From: Alphaproteobacteria bacterium
Lineage (GTDB): Bacteria > Pseudomonadota > Alphaproteobacteria > Geminicoccales > Geminicoccaceae
NCBI GenBank assembly: GCA_026982585.1
Contig: JALSGW010000051.1
Span: forward strand, 1-5,836
Direction: 5' to 3'
Length of the DNA stretch: 5,836 nt
Shown here piece after piece: positions 4,916 through 5,836 of this stretch. Both the position numbers and the translations under genes were made by a program. The stretch's first letter is position 1. The number at the start of each line of letters is the position of its first letter. The notes beneath the pieces are model-generated. The model saw only the letters and a program-made list of their open reading frames with translations. It was not told the origin of the DNA and did not search any database.

Positions 4916-5836
4916 ATGAAACGCCGTGAGCTGCTCAAGACGGCGGCTGTCGCCGCGCCGCTTGCCGTCTTCGCCAGACGGGGCGCGCGGGCGGCTGCGC
5001 ACCGCTTCAAGCTGCATCATTTCCTCCCGCCCCAGTCCCACGCCCAGCGCAACATGCTCGAGCCCTGGGCGCGGCGGGTGGAGGAGCTCGCCGCCGGCAA
5101 GGTGGAGATCGAGATCTTCCCCTCCATGACCCTCGGCGGGCGGCCTCCCGAGCTGATCCAGCAGGTGCGGGACGGGGTGGTGGATCTGGTGTGGACGGTC
5201 AACGGTTACACCCCGGGCCAGTTCCCGCGCACCGAGGTGTTCGAGCTGCCCTTCGTCTACCGCAACGATCCGGTGGCGGCCAATCTCGCCATGTACGATC
5301 TGTTCGCGGACCAGCTCGCGCCGGAGTACCGCGGTCTGGAGGTGATGTTCCTGCACGTGCACGCCGGTCAGGCGATCTTCATGCGGGAGCGGCTGGTGCG
5401 GCGGCCGGAGGATCTGGCCGGGCTGCGGATGCGCATTCCCACCCGCACCGGTGCTTGGGTGTTGGAGGCGCTCGGGGCGTCGCCGGTGGCCATGCCGGTG
5501 CCGGAGGTGCCCCAGGCGTTGCAGAAGGGGGTGGTGGACGGCGTGCTGTTGCCGTTCGAGATCATCCCGCCGCTCAGGCTGCAGCAGCTCGTCAAATATC
5601 TGATCGAGGGCGAGCGGAGCACCCGCTTCGGCACCACCACCTTCCAGGTGTCGATGAACGGCGCCCGCTGGCGGAGCCTGCCCGAGGACGTGCAGGACGC
5701 CTTCCGCCGCGCTTCCGACCGCGCCTGGTGGGGCGAGGTGGGGCGGCGCTGGCTCGCCGCCGAGGCCGGCGGCCTCGAGGTGGCGACCGCGGCCGGGGTC
5801 GAACACATCCAGCTCAGCGCCGCGGAGACCGAGGCC
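4916..5836 (+). CDS. dctP: TRAP transporter solute-binding protein, DctP family (3' end beyond window)
   Basis: The first 307 residues of a periplasmic binding protein for a tripartite ATP-independent periplasmic transporter, which usually takes up organic acids by coupling to an ion gradient. The family averages about 330-340 residues, so little is missing. The N-terminus KRRELLK (2-8), a short Ala-rich hydrophobic stretch and a likely cleavage near ARA (24-26) form a twin-arginine-type signal. DctP features include the PPQSHAQRNMLEPWARRVEE region (38-57), VFELPFVY (108-115), and DLAGLRMRIP (166-175), where Arg173 is the position that normally salt-bridges the ligand carboxylate. These are followed by EALGASPVAMPVPEVPQALQ and KGVVDGVLLPFEIIPP. 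The ligand cannot be read from sequence. The gene has its own strong ribosome site and upstream gap, so it is separate from dapA-smpB. Membrane subunits would be expected to the right. Confidence 0.93.
   Translation, partial: MKRRELLKTAAVAAPLAVFARRGARAAAHRFKLHHFLPPQSHAQRNMLEPWARRVEELAAGKVEIEIFPSMTLGGRPPELIQQVRDGVVDLVWTVNGYTPGQFPRTEVFELPFVYRNDPVAANLAMYDLFADQLAPEYRGLEVMFLHVHAGQAIFMRERLVRRPEDLAGLRMRIPTRTGAWVLEALGASPVAMPVPEVPQALQKGVVDGVLLPFEIIPPLRLQQLVKYLIEGERSTRFGTTTFQVSMNGARWRSLPEDVQDAFRRASDRAWWGEVGRRWLAAEAGGLEVATAAGVEHIQLSAAETEA

Noticed and set aside
4732..4929. Small plus-strand frame of 65 codons before dctP
   Set aside because: It overlaps the dctP start in another frame, lacks a Shine-Dalgarno and covers the hairpin and candidate promoter.
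4021..5010. Minus-strand 329-codon frame across smpB and the following gap
   Set aside because: It is antisense to smpB and the dctP start, with no motif and no suitable ribosome site.

Overview
The window is GC-rich throughout (about 70% by eye), with densely packed genes, GTG and ATG starts and proteobacterial protein families (Slt70-type lytic transglycosylase, E. coli-like DapA, SmpB, TRAP-type DctP). I infer a high-GC proteobacterium, most likely gamma- or betaproteobacterial. The species cannot be fixed from this sequence. Composition is uniform, and I see no integrase, complete insertion sequence, CRISPR array, tRNA or rRNA.

Left part (1-3248, minus strand): a tight three-gene unit, read right to left. 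It holds a periplasmic soluble lytic transglycosylase (slt, 1218-3248), a type II haloacid dehalogenase-like HAD hydrolase (504-1205, GTG start 12 bases after the slt stop), and a fold-type II PLP-dependent threonine/serine dehydratase (502 to beyond the left edge, 1 base after the HAD stop). The spacing implies co-transcription from a promoter near 3250 and translational coupling.

Centre (3249-4623): only 18 bases separate the divergent start codons of slt and dapA. To the right, dapA (lysine and diaminopimelate synthesis) is followed after 4 bases by smpB (tmRNA partner in trans-translation), so these two form a plus-strand operon. DapA supplies the diaminopimelate branch used for peptidoglycan and Slt cleaves peptidoglycan, so the shared control region faces a wall-building gene on one side and a wall-cleaving gene on the other.

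Intergenic 4624-4915 (292 bases): no convincing gene. It holds a dyad after smpB, a perfect 16-bp palindrome, a hairpin followed by TCTGACCCCT that resembles RAYT-associated REP-like elements, a weak sigma-70-like promoter, and a strong Shine-Dalgarno in front of the last gene. No ssrA (tmRNA) gene is visible next to smpB.

Right part (4916 to edge, plus strand): a TRAP transporter solute-binding protein of the DctP family with a twin-arginine-type signal, cut by the window end. Its membrane subunits (DctQ/DctM) would be expected beyond the right edge.

Overall this is mostly a conserved housekeeping neighbourhood. I found no new multi-gene system. The points most worth a second look are the compressed slt/dapA divergent region, the REP-like hairpin, and possible RNA pairing over the dctP ribosome site.
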